Below are positions 6,667 to 7,033 of a DNA stretch of 7,033 bases, one piece after another. Made by a program: the position numbers and the translations under genes. The notes under the pieces were generated by a model, which saw only the letters and a list, made by a program, of their open reading frames with translations, searched no databases and was not told the DNA's origin. The DNA lies in assembly GCA_902836505.1 (NCBI GenBank), contig CADFQU010000048.1, positions 1 through 7,033 on the forward strand. The letters run 5' to 3'. The first letter of the stretch is position 1; every line of letters starts with the position of its first letter. Source of the stretch: Streptococcaceae bacterium (lineage in GTDB: Bacteria; Bacillota; Bacilli; Lactobacillales; Streptococcaceae).

Positions 6667-6695
6667 CTCAGTCGGCATTTGCTGGCTGAGTTTTT
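6667..6695 (+). terminator. Rho-independent terminator after pepV
   Basis: CTCAGTCGGCA (6667-6677) pairs with TGCTGGCTGAG (6680-6690), with two G-U wobbles in the RNA. The innermost A-U pair would open to give an ATTT loop. TTTTT (6691-6695) follows directly. It starts seven bases after the pepV stop codon. Confidence 0.88.
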
Positions 6696-6711
6696 GCTTA
6701 GAGGAGGAGAA

Positions 6712-7033
6712 ATGGACCAACTAAAGAGGATAAAAGAGGCTATCATGGCCGATCCACAAAACAAAGACTATACGGATAAGAGGATCGAGCCCTTGTTTGC
6801 GGCACCAAAGACAGCTCGAATCAATATTATCGGACAGGCACCTGGCCTTAAGACACAGGAAGCAGGCCTCTACTGGAAGGACAAGAGTGGGGACCGCTTA
6901 AGGGAATGGTTAGGAGTCGATGAAGAGACCTTCTACCATTCGGGTATATTTGCGGTCATTCCTATGGACTTTTATTTCCCAGGGCATGGAAAATCAGGTG
7001 ACCTGCCACCTCGCAAGGGCTTTGCGGAAAAGT
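6712..7033 (+). CDS. Uracil-DNA glycosylase family protein, 3' end cut by the window
   Basis: The first 107 residues are visible and the frame is open to the window end. The ATG follows a GAGGAGGAG ribosome binding site (6701-6709) at ordinary spacing. Residues 37-68 carry the superfamily signature: the strand INIIGQAPG (37-45), then KTQEAGLYW and SGDRLREWLGV. This parallels the GEAPG...ED..G.PF...SG..L pattern of family 4 uracil-DNA glycosylases, which remove uracil from DNA to start base excision repair. Here the second position of the GxxPG motif is Gln where family 4 usually has Glu. The C-terminal histidine motif lies beyond the window. Only 16 bases separate the pepV terminator from the start codon, so no separate promoter fits there. 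It is either read through from pepV or driven from inside pepV. Confidence 0.85.
   Translation, partial: MDQLKRIKEAIMADPQNKDYTDKRIEPLFAAPKTARINIIGQAPGLKTQEAGLYWKDKSGDRLREWLGVDEETFYHSGIFAVIPMDFYFPGHGKSGDLPPRKGFAEK

Noticed and set aside
1..7033. CRISPR array, tRNA, riboswitch or BOX/RUP-type streptococcal repeat
   Set aside because: I saw no regularly spaced direct repeats, cloverleaf, conserved riboswitch core or recognisable BOX/RUP sequence. The intergenic spaces are all under about 140 bases and are mostly explained by terminators and promoters.

Overview
The window looks like a chromosomal segment of a Streptococcus, most likely of the mitis/sanguinis group. The 3' part of UvrC reads almost like the pneumococcal protein from memory, and the nitroreductase, then pepV, then uracil-DNA glycosylase-like gene order is familiar from that group. 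Every complete gene lies on the + strand, with strong AGGAG-type ribosome binding sites and extended -10 (TGnTATAAT-like) promoters, as is usual for streptococci. No search was run, so the species is not fixed.

Layout. Bases 1-57 do not continue UvrC. From about base 55-58 to 1134 runs the C-terminal 58% or so of UvrC: linker, RNase H-like nuclease and helix-hairpin-helix. The N-terminal GIY-YIG nuclease and the UvrB-binding UVR motif are absent. Thirty bases later comes a 200-residue cytoplasmic protein (1165-1767) whose C-terminal half resembles DUF2185/Imm33, ended by a clear hairpin terminator. An extended -10 promoter overlapping that terminator starts a second unit. It holds a calcineurin-like metallophosphoesterase (1883-2752) overlapping by 10 bases a 547-residue protein (2743-4386), which has three divergent copies of a roughly 100-residue domain followed by three membrane segments. 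A third promoter (about 4451-4479) drives a nitroreductase (4512-5117) with its own terminator. Then come dipeptidase PepV (5253-6659), a strong terminator, and the start of a uracil-DNA glycosylase superfamily protein (6712 to the window end, cut off).

Functionally the window mixes DNA repair (UvrC remnant, UDG-like), housekeeping metabolism (PepV, nitroreductase) and a less familiar insert between uvrC and the nitroreductase. That insert, about 1165-4386, holds the Imm33-like protein, the phosphoesterase and the triple-repeat membrane protein. Two of its genes look more AT-rich by eye than the flanking housekeeping genes. The overlapping phosphoesterase/membrane protein pair is the best candidate here for something undescribed. 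The broken start of uvrC is the most striking structural oddity, but it may be an assembly or contig-edge artefact. No CRISPR array, tRNA, rRNA or recognisable insertion sequence is visible.
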